A DNA stretch of 64,000 nucleotides, from positions 17,070-81,069 of the forward strand of contig JAXGGA010005123.1 in assembly GCA_038373865.1 (NCBI GenBank), in the 5' to 3' direction. The notes under the pieces are model-generated. The model was not told the DNA's origin, made no database searches, and saw only the letters and a list, made by a program, of their open reading frames with translations. The translations under genes and the position numbers were made by a program. Positions 1-13,221 of this stretch are shown piece by piece (the first letter of the stretch is position 1; each line of letters begins with the position of its first letter). The stretch comes from Uloborus plumipes (taxonomy: Eukaryota > Arthropoda > Arachnida > Araneae > Uloboridae).

Positions 1-1174
1 ATTCAAGGGAAAAAAAGTAAAGAGTGAGTCTTAATTCCTTCTACTAATATTTTTATGCCAAAAATGTAAAATTTCACACAAAAAATTTTATTTTTAAGCC
101 AATTTTGCACAAATTCGTTACTAATTATCAGAAAAATAACTAGTATAGAAATTTAGATCATTTTCTACTCAATTAAGTGGTTTTTAAATTATTTTTATAT
201 ATTTGTAAATAAAAAAGTTATAAGCATCTTCAAAAAGTACTCTTTTCATGAAAAGTCTCTTTCGCAGCTACTGAAAAGTGGTTGCTAAAAAAAATTCTGA
301 AGGTTTAAAATTCTTAAACCATTGTTTCATGCTCCCAATATAATAGTTAATTAACAGACAAAAATGTTTTAAAAATCAAAAATAGTGAGCAACATGGTCT
401 GTATGATCTCACATGGATTGACCCTAAAGTTTAAATTGGAAACCAACTCCTCCATATAACGACCGCCTTCTCCATCCTACAGAAAACAGTCTTTATAACG
501 AGTGGTCCCTATAAAAGGTAGAACATAAAGTATATTGGGATACAGTTGGGGTTTTCTCACTGGTCGTTATATTAGGATGGTCTTTATAATGTGTGGTCGT
601 TATAACGAGCGTTGACTGTATATCATTAAAGAATAAATTCATAATTCTTGAAAAGAGCTCCTTGTCAATCAAGTCTATTAAAGAAAAAAGTCCTGTTACC
701 ACTTGTTTTTCAAACAAGTGTGAGTGAGTAAGAAGTGTCTGCAAGTTATCTTGCCGATTGCTCTGTGTGAATACATTTCTCCAGCCCCTTCTTAGCCCTG
801 GGACTGTACCAAAAGCACACTGTGATAGCTGACTCCTCTAGGTACAATCTCTAACAGAGCTCTTTTCGTGAAAGAAGGAATTGACTGACCCAGAAACCGC
901 AAAATTCTCGGAAATAGTCGGTATGAAAGAGTGTCTGTAGCAAAAATTGTAATAAAATAGGAAGTGTGTGTCGACTTGTAGAGGTTTTTGTAATTTTGGG
1001 GCAAGTTAGACAGGTTTACACCCATTGAAGTTAACATTGGGCCAATCATTGAAAAAATAAATGTCTACTTACCGAGGTAGTCGAGTTACCGAAGTTCCAC
1101 TGTATATATTGCACGGTTCTTTATCTTGTATGAGTGTGGTTGAATTTATTATATTTTCTTATTTTCTTAATTAG
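1..1174 (+). other. METAP2 upstream intron (partial) with MITE relics
   Basis: This stretch lies upstream of a METAP2 internal exon and ends in a splice acceptor (TTAG at 1171-1174), so it is intron that begins before the window. It holds two relics that look like pogo/Tigger-type MITE ends: about 430-618, with repeated 'TATAACGA' blocks and an end reading GTTGACTG followed by TA, and about 1053-1102, ending GTTCCACTG followed by TA. Neither has a clear partner end. The minus-strand open frames over 493-1049 show no recognisable domain and overlap these relics, so I do not call them genes. Confidence 0.6.
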
Positions 1175-2106
<932 letters not shown>

Positions 2107-2213
2107 CAGATAGGACGTAAAAATATTGATAAATTGAACTTTTATGAAATAATCTTTGAATGTTTTCCTTTTCTTTGTTAACGAGCTTTCATTCTAAAGC
2201 TGTTTGCTGTTTT

Positions 2214-2219
2214 AATAAA
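2214..2219 (+). terminator. METAP2 polyadenylation signal
   Basis: A canonical AATAAA lies 108 bases after the METAP2 stop codon and is followed by a T-rich run. Further AATAAA-type hexamers occur downstream, for example near 2674 and 3522, so a longer 3' UTR is possible. Confidence 0.65.
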
Positions 2220-4431
2220 ATGAAATTTTTATTATTATGATTTTGATTGATATGGCCAAATGATCTTTAGGTTTTAGTTGTTTTTTAATTGCTCAAATTA
2301 GACTTATTTATTTTTGAATAGTGACAAATTATTAGTTTCTTGCCAAATCTTAGGCAAAGTTCACCATTTATAACAACATTTTTATGTTTGAAATTTGATT
2401 AAAATTGGTTCCAGTTATAAGCACAGCTCTGAGTTGAGAACTGTTACTTTTAAGTTTATTGTTAAAAAATTGATTTTTTAAATTGTGATTATTATAATGT
2501 GCTTTAAATGTGTTCCTCTTTGAAAAAAATCCAGTATTCTTTCAAAAATTACTCTTGCAAAACTGCTTTGTAAAGTGTACTGACTTAAATAGATTTTGGA
2601 AAGCATTTTGACTTAATATTTTATCCAGTTATTACATAAGAAGTTGTACCTGTCCTTGTGTTAATTTTTTTTTAATAAACCAATTTAAAATGTCTGGCGA
2701 CCTAAATCAGAGTAAATTTAATTTTCCCTTTTGTTTTCTGTATAATGTTTAGTTTGTCAAAACTCTTGTTAATATATATATATATACACATATATTTACC
2801 TATTGGAAATGTCATCAAATTCAAATATGTTTTCATGGTGTAGGTATTTAAAAAACTTAAGAGATGTGTAACTGAGGATCTCCTGTCTTATAAAGCTCTT
2901 GAGAACATTTCAAACAAACGTTTATTATTATTATTGTAAGAAGTGTTAATTGGCAAAGTTATAAACTTGTATTAACTTGTATTTTTTTTTTTTTTTTTTT
3001 TAATGTAAGAGTACAAAAATGTGTTAATGATGCTTCGTTAAATACTTTTAATATCTTGAAGTTCCTTTTAAAAAAACTTATTCATTAAGTCGTTGAAAAT
3101 TTAAATGTTGAAAGCCTGTGCAATTCATTTATACCCCCCCCCCCCCAAAAAAATGCTTTTAAAAAAACAAACATAAAATATGCTTGATTTGTTTGTTTTT
3201 TAAAATTGTCTTTGAAATGAATGCTACATTTTGGATTTTGTCCTCTTGTGTTCAAAGAAAAGTGGAAAACTTCCAGGGGATATTTGAAAACATGATGCAT
3301 TTTTACTACTCAGTATGTATCAAGTAGGATGGATTAAAATGTAATAAGACTACTTAAGCGTACGTAGGTTTGGCTTTAAAATTTGTTAAACAATGCTCAA
3401 CATATTTTGGATGAAATATCCCACTGTGTTCTCACCTTTTAATGTAGTATGAAATACTATTTAAGTAACATGCTCTGGAGACAAAATCCAATGTTTTTTA
3501 ATGATGTATGAGCTAAGGAAACAATAAACTACTTGAATTTATATGCAGTGTCTTGAAATGTGTTTGCAAGTATCTGAAGTCAAAATTAAAATTGAGTTGA
3601 TTGATTGCTTCATTTATTGAAATCACGCAGAACGTATATTTTTCATGTTAAATTATAGATGCAAATTTACCATAAATATTGAAACATGCAGTTGAATGAA
3701 TTTTTGGGTATGAAAAGTGAAACAAACTAAAATATTCCCTGTCATTAAATATAACAGCTAATCTCAAGTGTTGCTAGTATTGTCTGAAAGTTTTCAAATA
3801 AAATTTACTACTCAATTTTGACGTAACTAATTATATTAGTATTAATCTAAATTAAAGTTTCTTACTCAATTGTAACTTTTTAAATTTTAATAACGAAGAC
3901 CAAATATAAATTTTATTTATATTTGGTCTTATGTGAGTAAATACTGTGCAAAAGCTATTTTTCTAAATATGATGAGAGAACCAATTTCTCTTGAACTACT
4001 GGAAATATACTTTATGAAGAATATTTGTACCCATTGTTTCTTTATTAAATGTATAAAATCTATCTTTTGCCATATTAAAAAAAAATCATGTACCCATGTG
4101 CTGTGTGTTCTTTCCACCATGTTTTAAACATTTTACTGGCCTTAATTTTGTTAAATTAGGTTGAATTAACAAAATACCTGGCGACCGAGCCCAGCTCGGT
4201 TTAAAAAAAAGAGGTTTGTAAAATCGTGTTTTTTTTTTTTTTTTTACAAAGTTCGAAGTCCTTATTTAAAGAAACTGGAAAAGCATTTTTATGCCCTTGG
4301 TTGCAATTATGCATTTAAAACAGCCGTACTTTATTTTAAAGAACACAACCTTATTTGGACAAGACATCATCATCACAACCTTATTTAAACAATGTAACAT
4401 AAAATCACACCACAATAACTTTAATTTGATC
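2220..4431. other. AT-rich downstream/intergenic stretch, no gene seen
   Basis: I see no coding signal here. It holds a short (TA)n run near 2772-2786, a T16-class run near 2983-3001, a C14 run near 3136-3149, and a perfect hairpin at 3898-3930 with 15-16 base arms (AAGACCAAATATAAAT and its complement). The left part may be alternative METAP2 3' UTR. Confidence 0.5.
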
Positions 4432-4434
4432 TAA

Positions 4435-4714
4435 GGCCCCTATAGAGACGAGCCGATTCATCAGGGTCGCTTTGGATCCAGTGCGTGTGATGTTTTTACA
4501 GCCAGTTGATGAATGGTTGTCTTTTCTGTCAAGTAGCGCGTTTTCGTAATTTTTAACATGAGCAAAGATTAGCGGCCCATGCATTTGGCAATGCCAGAAA
4601 CTACTCTGGCAACCTTAGCTCGGCAACCATGAAAAATTGAAAGTAAAAGTTAATGAATGGATCCAAAGTGATCCAACTCAAGCTTGATGCATCGGCTTGT
4701 CTATATGGCGGCTC
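4435..4714. mobile_element. 280-bp MITE, Harbinger-like
   Basis: The two ends are inverted repeats of about 45 bp. The left arm reads CTATAGAGACGAGCCGATTC and the right arm, inverted, ATATAGACAAGCCGATGC; both carry the inner word TTGGATC. The flanks are TAA at 4432-4434 and TAA at 4715-4717. A 3-bp TWA duplication is typical of PIF/Harbinger elements. There is no coding capacity. The superfamily is an inference from the duplication. Confidence 0.6.
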
Positions 4715-4914
4715 TAATTAGATTGATCTCTTTAACATTTCAAAAACAATAAGTTTTAACGTTGCAAAAACTCGTTTGCCAAATACCATAAAAATTTAAA
4801 TTTACGCTGATGTGATTAAATATGAAATCCATTGTTATAATAAAATGTGGTTGCTATGAAACAGTAACAATAATAGTAATCATAAAGAAAATGGCGAAAG
4901 AGAGCTTCTCAAAC

Positions 4915-5105
4915 TGTTAATGTAGGCACAAAAAGCGGGGGTTTTTGAGAAAACTCTCGTTTTTACAGAAAAAACGCCGATGTAGATGAACTCGGAAACC
5001 AAAACTTTATCTAAATACAAAATTTTATCAAATCGTTAGAGCCGTTTTTGAGATCCGAAATATATATATACAAGAGTTTCTCGTTTAAAGATATTAGATA
5101 GATAC
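4915..5105 (+). repeat. LINE-like 3' tail
   Basis: The end reads AATCGTTAGAGCCGTTTTTG, then AGATCCGAAATATATATATA, then AAAGATATTAGATAGATA. This layout (a conserved block, then an AT microsatellite) is typical of the 3' ends of arthropod non-LTR retrotransposons. No reverse-transcriptase frame remains, so it is a 5'-truncated copy. Confidence 0.5.
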
Positions 5106-5305
5106 ATTCCATCTCAATGATTTGTAATTAGTGTTCAACCCCGTTTTGCAGGAACCTGCATGATATTAGCAGCAGTAATCCCACAGGACTCGGAGCACAT
5201 CCTACAAGCTTTCCAAAATCCATTTCTCACTTCTGCTGTTCATTAAACAAAATTTTCAAGAGCATCTTCTAAAGCAGTGATTCTTAACCTGAGATCAATG
5301 CTGTA

Positions 5306-5529
5306 CCTCAGAACCAGAACGACGTAAGTTCAAAAATGGCGATTTTTATTTTTCTGCTTCATTGCATGTAGAATCTTATTCCACATCAACCCATTAAAAC
5401 AGTATTTTATAAAACAAATTCCTTAGCAATTATTCAGTAGCGTGAAAAGAGCGCGCATGTATCCGACAATTGTTTTCGCCCTCTATTGAAAAATGACGAA
5501 AATGGACTTACGTTAGTCTGGTTCTGAGG
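5306..5529. mobile_element. 224-bp MITE with TA duplication
   Basis: The terminal inverted repeats start CCTCAGAACCAGA on both sides and run about 30 bp, sharing the inner word ACGTAAGT. TA lies at 5304-5305 and 5530-5531, which fits a Tc1/mariner-type target. It is non-coding. Confidence 0.65.
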
Positions 5530-5531
5530 TA

Positions 5532-7712
5532 CAGAATGGTCCACTAGTGATCTTTGAAGCATTTTCGTGTCGCCTGTTAACTGCTAGACAGCTAGGGAAA
5601 ATTAATCTATGCCATCTTTATTTATACTTGAAGTTAAATTTATTAAGGAAACCATTAGAATTAATCTCATTTCAACTGATATAGTTGTTCTGAAAACTTT
5701 TCTATTGTGTGGTTTGCTTTGGATTTGGAAGGATTGAGTAAAAAGTGATCCTCTTTCATGAAAAGGTTGAAGAACACTAATCCAAGTAATGTAAACCACC
5801 TATTTTCTTTTATTTCAAAAAAAAATGAAAATTTTCCTATTCCTATCCTTGGAGAATTTTTAAATTGAATGAAAAATGTTTCCTGCATATATTCACTTAT
5901 AATTCAAGAAATTTTTTTCAAAAACCAAATTCACAAAGTTAGAGAGCCTTCTTACGGACAGCAAAGTTTCCAAAAAATATTTCCAACGATACTTGATAAT
6001 AACACTTGATAATCTGATATTTTCACTGTTTTATTTCAAATGAACAAGAAAGAATTAAATGTTAACTCATTCTAACTTTTTTTTTAATAGTATGGCAGTT
6101 AAGCCTGTTAGAGCATCAGTGACTATTGGGGTAGTGCTTATTTTTCAACAATAAAATAATACCCTCTTATTTAGTTCTTTTGTATGAAAAAATAAACTAA
6201 ATCTAATCTAAATAATAGCATACTTGAACATTGTTTATAGGTAGCTAGCTCAAGAGTAGTGAAGTTTCTACATATGCATAAATTATTCAGCCTGCAAACA
6301 TTTATTAACCTTTGTTAGTTATGATTTTGTGATTTAAGGATCTTTGTCTTGCAAAAACTAAATTTTAATAGTGCGTACGAGGAAAAGTAGGTATGTATCA
6401 AAATAAGAGTTGATAACAAAACTACGAATAAGATGAAGGTTCTTGTAAGGGAAATGCTAAAGAGCAACTAGAGAAAGTTTAGTTAATTTAGTTAAAAGCT
6501 GTTTGTCATTGAGGAAATAGAAAAAGTTTCACAATATTGATAAATATTCTATAAATTATGCTCAATTTGCCTCCGTAGAGTGTAGCAAAGAGCTGAAAAA
6601 TATCTAGCTATTTAGGCTGAGTTTCAACTTAACATATCTCGTGGCATCTACTGGGCTTGTAACTCAATGACTTATTTGATGGAACAGGATAAAGTGCCTG
6701 CCTGTATTAATTAGAGGAAAGGGAATTTACCAGCTGAAACAAGTGAATCGGTGAATGCAAAAACAACGTCAGTCAAGAATTTAAAAAAATTCACTGGAGA
6801 GAAAAAACGTCATAGCTCCTCCAATTTTCAAATAATTTAACATTTTTTTGTTTTTCTTGCATCATCATAACTTGCATTTATGTTGCTATCATGCAAAAAC
6901 TACATAAATTCAATCTAAATCGGGCTCAAGAAATTTTGAAATGTAATTTGGACTGATGTTTTTGCACTCAATATAGGCTTTTACACTTGGGCAAAAAAGT
7001 TATCATACATTAAAAGTTTATATTTATTTATGGTTTCATCTGATATGAAGTAGCTCTTGCTTTATTATTGTGACGCATGACTTCGAAAAATTATTAAGCT
7101 CTAAGAACAGATCAGTTTTACTCATACATCGTTAAAAAAATTACAAAATCAAAAGAAATAGCGAACTTTAAAACTTTACAGTATAAGGAATATAGGTTAC
7201 TGTCTAATCTTTTATCGTAAAACCTTCCTCGCATTTGCGCATGCCTGAGGTCCCTTTGAATTTCCTCCAAATAGGGGGGAAATGCGAAGTAACATTCAAC
7301 AGGAAGTAAGAAGCGAAAGCACCGGAAAGTGCGTCTCCTTATCCTATCACCCCTTTTTCGAATGGAAGCGATCGTGACTGCCAGGCGCGCAATACGCAGA
7401 CAGGCAGTATCAACAACAGTGGAAGGTTATTACAAAAAATGAGAAGTGATTGCTAAATCTACACTAAGAAAAGAATAACAAAAAAAAATTATGGGTATAT
7501 ACATCTCTTAAAATAGATCATGTGAAATCTTTAATTAGGTAAATAGTTCATCACAAAAAGTTTTCAGGAATGCATGCAATCACTTTCTTTATATTTTCCA
7601 TTTTATTTATGTTGGTTGAAACGTGCCCTGAAGTATATAGGCATGGCTTGAAGCAAAAGCGACTTTTCGGGAAGTAAGCTTCAGCAGCTTAGCATGCTCC
7701 AATCAAAGAAAG
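5532..7712. other. Intergenic stretch, no gene seen
   Basis: AT-rich DNA with no recognised coding or RNA feature. A more GC-rich patch at about 7215-7430 has the composition of an old repeat, but I found no inverted repeat or frame that identifies it. Confidence 0.45.
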
Positions 7713-7964
7713 TACACTGCTCAAAACAATTAGGGGAGCAAGCAAAAAAGTGAAGAAAACCGTGCAAGACAGCCACCGATTGGCGTACAATGGATAGTAC
7801 GCGTGTATCAATGCACAATACAGAAAAAAAGACCTAAAAACTTTAGAATTAATCTTGAATTCTTTGAAAATGTGGAAAAAACATAAAAGGTGATTTTGGG
7901 CAACATTTTGGTTTTACATGTAAAAAATGAAAAAAAGGTGCTGTTTAGACATGTTGCATGTGTT

Positions 7965-9183
7965 TTAATAAGGCGTGTGGTCTCCTTGAATAGCTAAGAC
8001 TGCTGCACACCTGTTTGGTATGGATGCGATAAGCTTATGGGTATGAATTTGGGGAGTACTGTTCCACTCCTCAAGAAGTGCAATCTCCAAGTCTCGGACA
8101 GTAACAGGCGACCTTTGTCACTCAGCAATGCATTGTCCGACCATGTCCTAAACATGATTGATTAGATTCAGGTCAGTAGAGCACGCTGGCCATTCCATAC
8201 GCTGTATTTTTTCAGTTTCAAGCATGTTCTCCATCAGACGAGCTCTCAGCGGTCGAGCAATATCGTTTTGAAAAACAAAGGAATATCCAATAGCTCCAGC
8301 GTGAGGGATGACATGAGGTCTCAGTATCTCGTCTGCATACCTTTGGCCCGTCAAAGTGCCATTCCAAATGATATGCAGGCCCGTACGTCCGCCTATGCTG
8401 ATTCCACCCCATACCACCCAACCAGCTCGTCTGTTTTGTGACCTTTCACGAACGAACGCGGGATTATTTCGAGTGCCCCTGTCCCTCCATACCAGAACAA
8501 GTCCGTTGTCATCTCTCCAGACTGAATTGCAACCTCTCTGTAAACAGCACTTGGCTCCAACCATGTTGCTCCCAATTTCGATGTTCAGCAGTCCGTCTTC
8601 TTCGGGCCACACAGTCGCGTGGGGTCAACAAAATTTAGACCATTGGCCTACGTGCATAGAGCCCTCCCTCATGAAGCCCATTACGTACTGTTTGGCTGGA
8701 CACCCTTCGTAATATTGCCAAGAGCAACTGCCTTTGCAGATGCGTAGCATTCTCTATTCTGTTTCGACGGGCTGTTAACCGTATATACCGGTCATCAGTT
8801 GCTGTAGTGGCGCATGGCCGACCTTGCCCTGATCGATGTCAAACATTTCCTGTTTCTTGGAATCGTTTCCACAGCCTTGCAACACTTCTGACGACTCCAA
8901 CATCATCCGCGACACAATGTTGTGTTTACCCGGATTCCAGCCTGCCTATAACATGCCATGGCATGGATTCCAGAGTAAATCACGTTGTTGCGACATTCTC
9001 AAGTAACCTTGTCTCCAGAAAAAAATGTAAAAAAACTACTGCGCTATCGAATTTAACAGTTACGGCAATAAAACGGACGCTTCTGCAACATCCCGATTTC
9101 CGCACTTATCTTCTTTTTCTGGTTTTTGGCCTCATTAACTTTAATTTGTTCATAAAATTATCTTATTCCGTTTCCTGGTAGGC
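7965..9183 (-). pseudogene. Tc1-family transposase, degenerate
   Basis: Read on the minus strand this is a Tc1-type DDE transposase that cuts and pastes its own element. Landmarks in the longest open piece (8148-8612) are VWRDDNGLVLVWRDRG, VWGGISIGGRTGLH, NGTLTGQRYADEILRPHV, NDIARPLRARL (normally N-N-ARPHRARL) and EWPACSTDLNLINHV. In the family the last block reads PDLNPIEHVWD, so here the catalytic Glu is replaced by Asn. After a stop the frame continues through VTVRDLEIALLEEWN to an end at GDHTPY. The N-terminal helix-turn-helix part upstream of 8612 is recognisable only across several stops and frame changes. It cannot encode an active enzyme. Confidence 0.85.
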
Positions 9184-9299
9184 TTTGAATTAGAGATGGA
9201 ACGAAGCTTCGGCCAATTTGCCGAAGCATGAGTCGTGATTCGGCCGCTCCGGCCTTAAATTTATGCAGCGAATGAAAAACAAGTGATAGGGTAATGATA

Positions 9300-9777
9300 G
9301 GGTAAGTGCTCCAGTAGTCGGACAGTCTCCAGTAGTCGGCCACAATGACATAAAACTCCTCATAAATAGTACATTTTTAATTCAAAATCAGATATGACGC
9401 ATTCACACATTCATATACTTATCCTCAATCATCAACCATTGACAGTTAAGTTTCGGGTACTTTTTCTTGAATTAGCAATGAGTCATTTCATTTTGAATGG
9501 TGTGCCCGTCATCCAAGATTGCGATTCTGCTTATTTTTCAGGTAAGATGATTCTGTGGCCGACTACTGAAGCATTTACTAGTGTTGACAACAGCTTGGAT
9601 TTTAACACAATTTTTTTTTTTTTTTTTAATTTCTGAAACAAGTAGATGATTCTCTATCAGAATAATTCATCCTAAAGTTTTACCTTGTTTTTGTTACTGT
9701 ATTTATAGCTGAAAGTTCTAGGTTAGCCAAGATTAACAAAAGATCTTTTAAACGGCCGACTACTGGTGCTTTTACCC
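9300..9777. mobile_element. 478-bp MITE inside hAT element A
   Basis: Inverted repeats of about 22 bp (GGGTAAGTGCTCCAGTAGTC on the left; GGGTAAAAGCACCAGTAGTC inverted on the right) are flanked by TA at 9298-9299 and 9778-9779. No transposase frame is present. Confidence 0.7.
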
Positions 9778-10441
9778 TACTATTTTTTCGAATTCACCAA
9801 AAACTGAAGCATTTTGCATTAAGAATTTTAAGATAAATATATAACACAACGTAAATAGTAGTAGATTGCAGGGTTGGGGTTTTGGACGTCCAAAACTGGT
9901 TTTGGACAGGACAGGTGGGTTTTACTGTCCAAAACTGTCGAAAACTGTCCAAAAGTGTCTTAAACTGTCCAAAAGTGTCTTAAACTGTCTAAAGCATGGC
10001 AAAAGGGTTTTAAGCTGACTAATTTCTATTAGCTGTAATATTGATAATGCATACATCTTAGTTTCTTAGTGTTAATTAGTTGTAATTAATTAAAATTTGA
10101 CAATATTTAATTATATTAGTAATTTTAATGTACGTTAAAAAATGAACAATTTACTCATAACTCCACTGCATAAAAATTTCATAAAATAGGAATTGGTAGT
10201 ACTGTCAAAAAAAGTCTTGAAGCAGATAATTTCAGCTCCATTTGTAACTCAAAATGTGTAAAACTGAAGTCTTTTGTGGTTTTTTTACAATAATGTTTTC
10301 AGTGATGTTCAAATAATTTTTTTAACCTTAGATTGAAGAATAATAAACTGATGATAAAATGTTTTTCACTACTCAAGAAAATTTTCTATTTTTGATTTTT
10401 GTTTTTAATACTGTGTATTTTGTTTCTAACAATATATATAT

Positions 10442-11888
10442 GAAGGGCTCGGGCGTAAATAGTGGTATCTGACAAACTCGAAAAGACGTATTGTTTCAAA
10501 TTAAAGAAACAAAAATCACTTGTAAAAATGTAATTAAATATACCCGAGACACACAGCACTTAATCAATGTACCGACTTCATTTTTTAAATAGAAAAAACT
10601 TGCTACAGTAATGTCTCGAAGCAATAAATCCGTATTTAAAAGAAATAGTTTTGATTTTTTGAAATGATATAAGTACCATCAGGGTTGTCATTTCGTCCAC
10701 TTTTTTATAAAATGTCCGGGACGCCGGAAGAAATGGACGAAATGGACAAAATGGACAAAATGGAAGAAATGAAAGAAAAAACACATTTTTTTCATACGTT
10801 TGATGTATAAAAATGTTATGATATACAATTAGTATCTCTCTTGCATTACCCATTTTTCAAAATAGAATGATGGTATCATACAAAAAAAAAAAAAATAAAT
10901 AAATAAATAAATAAATAAAAAAAATGGCAATTAACCCATTGATTTTTAATGAATTTTATTTGAAAGAAATAAAATTTAACATAGTGAAAAAACTATTGAG
11001 TGTAATTACATTATTGTAGAGTAGACAAGTAGAAAAAAAAAGTTTTTCTTTAATATATATTTTTAAAAAGAAATTAAACCTTACCTTAGATATTTATTAC
11101 CTAGATTTTACCTTAGATATTTATTAACACAATACAATCCCTTAAAAAGTAAACTTTATATGATATTTTCTCATAAATTCTATATTTAAATTTTGTTTGA
11201 ATTAAATACACATATAAATGTATATCATTTGTATTTGAAAATACATTAGATGCTACAAGAAATATTGGTTTAATTTTGATTCATTTGGTCATTTTACGTT
11301 ATATTTTTTGAGGATTTAATGAATGTTGCCCCGTTGTAAAATATTTATGTACACAGCATTGTTTTATGGATATATTAATGTTATTATAGGAGCATATTTC
11401 ATTTCATGGCAAAATTTTCTTTCTCAAATCTTTTAAATTTTTATTTCTACTTTTATATTTTATATGCACTTTTATTATTGGCAATGAAACTCTTTCAAAA
11501 CAAATAAACATCTTAAAATTATTTACTGCTAATGTGTGCTTTCATAAGCATTAAATCTTATCGTTAACATTCATTTATTTTATAGATGCTATATTCGTAT
11601 AGTATCTGTTGTTTAGTAAATATTTGTTTGTATACATAATTATGTGTGCTAATTTTGATAATAAAACTTTTACCTCATTGAAAAAAAATCAATATTTTAA
11701 AACTTTACTTTTAAATTTTGGATTTTTTAATCAAGAACTGTCATTTTCTTTAAAGTGGACAAAATGGACGAAATGGACAAAATGCTATTTTGTCCGGGGC
11801 GGTTTTTTCCAGGTTTTTTCCGGTGGTTTTTTCCACCCCGGACGAAATCAAACAACCCTGGTTACCATTTTTTACACCCGAGCCCTTC
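10442..11888. mobile_element. Element D: GAAGGG-ended transposon inside hAT element C
   Basis: Inverted ends GAAGGGCTCGGGCGTAAAT (left) and GAAGGGCTCGGGTGTAAA (right, inverted), flanked by ATAT on both sides (10438-10441; 11889-11892). Without the inner insertion (10680-11860) only about 260 bp remains, so it is a MITE. See 25903 and 35975 for elements with the same first bases and the same duplication size. Confidence 0.75.
10680..11860. mobile_element. hAT element E, innermost layer
   Basis: Ends CAGGGTTGT (left) and ACAACCCTG (right), each followed inward by GGACGAAAT/ATGGACAAAATGGAC repeats. The flanks are AGTACCAT (10672-10679) and GTTACCAT (11861-11868), an 8-bp duplication with two changes. 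It holds an (AAAT)n run near 10893-10920 and no transposase. Confidence 0.75.
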
Positions 11889-11959
11889 ATATGTGTATAT
11901 ACTTCCTCAAGAAAAAAAATCCTAGCTTACAAATATTTAGAAAAACTTATCAACATTTT

Positions 11960-12094
11960 CCAAGGATCAGTAATGATTTAGTGTCTGATTATGAAATGTC
12001 ACTTTTGTCATTTAATCGTTTACGGTTAAATACGGCAGCTAAACTGGTCATGTGCTATCGGATGTTAAGAGGACCAATTGAACCAGATTACTAA
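11960..12094 (+). pseudogene. Possible hAT transposase C-terminal remnant
   Basis: An open frame ends SFNRLRLNTAAKLVMCYRML, then RGPIEPDY and a TAA at 12092-12094. It sits inside hAT element C, just past the right end of element D, where the transposase C-terminus would be expected on the + strand. The 'RL..AAKLV.CYR.LR' pattern resembles, from memory, C-terminal tails of some hAT proteins. It is short and cannot be confirmed without a search. Confidence 0.35.
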
Positions 12095-13221
12095 TGTGTA
12101 CATATGTATATACATATTTTTTTTGAATTGTACTACTTTTAAATTTATTCCTAATATTTTATGAAATAATTAAATATTCAGTAAATGTCGCTGTAACATT
12201 CTCAAATGTTGTGTATCTTTTTAATTAGTTGCAAAACTGATTTTTTGCATTTAAGTCGATTATTGTACCTTTTGAACACCCTCATTTGCATCTATATTTA
12301 AAAGAAGTTTAGCTAGTATTAAAAATAAAATAATTTAAACTTATGAGAACTAATTCATTTTTTAATGAAGAATAGTAACTTCTAAGTAGCTAGATTAGTA
12401 TCAGCTGAAAATCTTATATATGTTTTTATGTACATAGTTAAATGTTTACATTAAATAAATTAAGTCTTAACTTCAAGTATAATTTTGTGCTTTTGATATT
12501 TGTTCAAAATATAAAATTGTACTAAAAATGTAGTTTTGGACAGTTTAGGACAGTTTTGGACACATGGGTTTTGGACAGGACGGTTTAAACCATGGTTTAA
12601 ACCGTGATTTTTACCGTTCTGTCCAAAACCTTGCCAACCCTGGTAGATTGAGTAGTTCTATGGTATAATACATGATCATATCAGTTGTTTTATTATAAAA
12701 CATCAACTGAGCTGCAGACTACTAATTTGCAATACAAAAATAGTAATGTCGTCTTTTCTTGTACTAGCAGTACAAAGCAAAAAAAAAAAAAAAAAACAAG
12801 AAAACTTTTAATTAGTGAAATTAATTTAAGAATGACTCAGTAAGCTGAAAATGTTCTGTAATACTAAGAACATTAAAATAAAAACAACCAAAATAAAAAT
12901 AAACTATAATGAAATCAATTTAAGAATGCCACAGTAAGCTGAAAATATTGTGTAACGCTAAGAATATTAAAACACATGGAGAAAAGTATAAAACTCTGCG
13001 GAATTTATTATGCATTTAATCCAAAAACTTCAATATGTGCGCCAGCCGAAGCATCGGCCATTAGTTGGCCGAAGCTTCGGTATTCGGCGCTTCGGCCAAA
13101 TGCCGCTTCGTTCCATCTCTACTTTGAATTAAGAACGATTCATTTTATGTTACTTATTGGTATACATATTTGCGTAATTTTGTTAAAACCATGTGCTCCC
13201 CTAATTGTTTTGAGCAGTGTA

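Larger units (their letters stand above)
9869..12642 (+). mobile_element. hAT element C inside hAT element A
   Basis: Ends CAGGGTTGG (left) and CCAACCCTG (right) carry further repeated GTCCAAAACTG-type words inside each end, a subterminal motif pattern common in hAT elements. The 8-bp duplication GTAGATTG lies exactly at 9861-9868 and 12643-12650. A possible transposase tail is at 11960-12094. Element D (10442-11888) has landed in it. Confidence 0.88.
9191..13121. mobile_element. hAT-type element A inside the Tc1 element
   Basis: The ends are perfect inverted repeats beginning TAGAGATGGAACGAAGC (9191-; -13121), followed by GCTTCGGCC-type palindromic words. The 8-bp duplication CTTTGAAT lies at 9183-9190 and 13122-13129. 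The 8-bp duplication and TAGAG ends fit hAT. It carries elements at 9300-9777 and 9869-12642; without them it is about 0.68 kb and has no transposase, so it is non-autonomous. Confidence 0.88.
7715..13219 (-). mobile_element. Tc1-family element, outermost layer of a nested stack
   Basis: Perfect 24-bp terminal inverted repeats (CACTGCTCAAAACAATTAGG, then GGAG) lie at 7715-7740 and 13194-13219. Each is flanked by TA (7713-7714; 13220-13221), the Tc1/mariner target. Without the inserted DNA (9191-13121 plus one duplication) the element would be about 1.57 kb, a normal Tc1 length. Its transposase lies on the minus strand at 7965-9183 and is dead. Confidence 0.88.

Noticed and set aside
493..1049. 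Two minus-strand open frames (83 and 85 codons) upstream of METAP2
   Set aside because: They overlap MITE-like ends inside an intron, have no recognisable domain and read antisense to the live gene.
8356..9181. Plus-strand frames opposite the Tc1 transposase
   Set aside because: They are shadows of the degenerate minus-strand transposase, which explains the sequence better.
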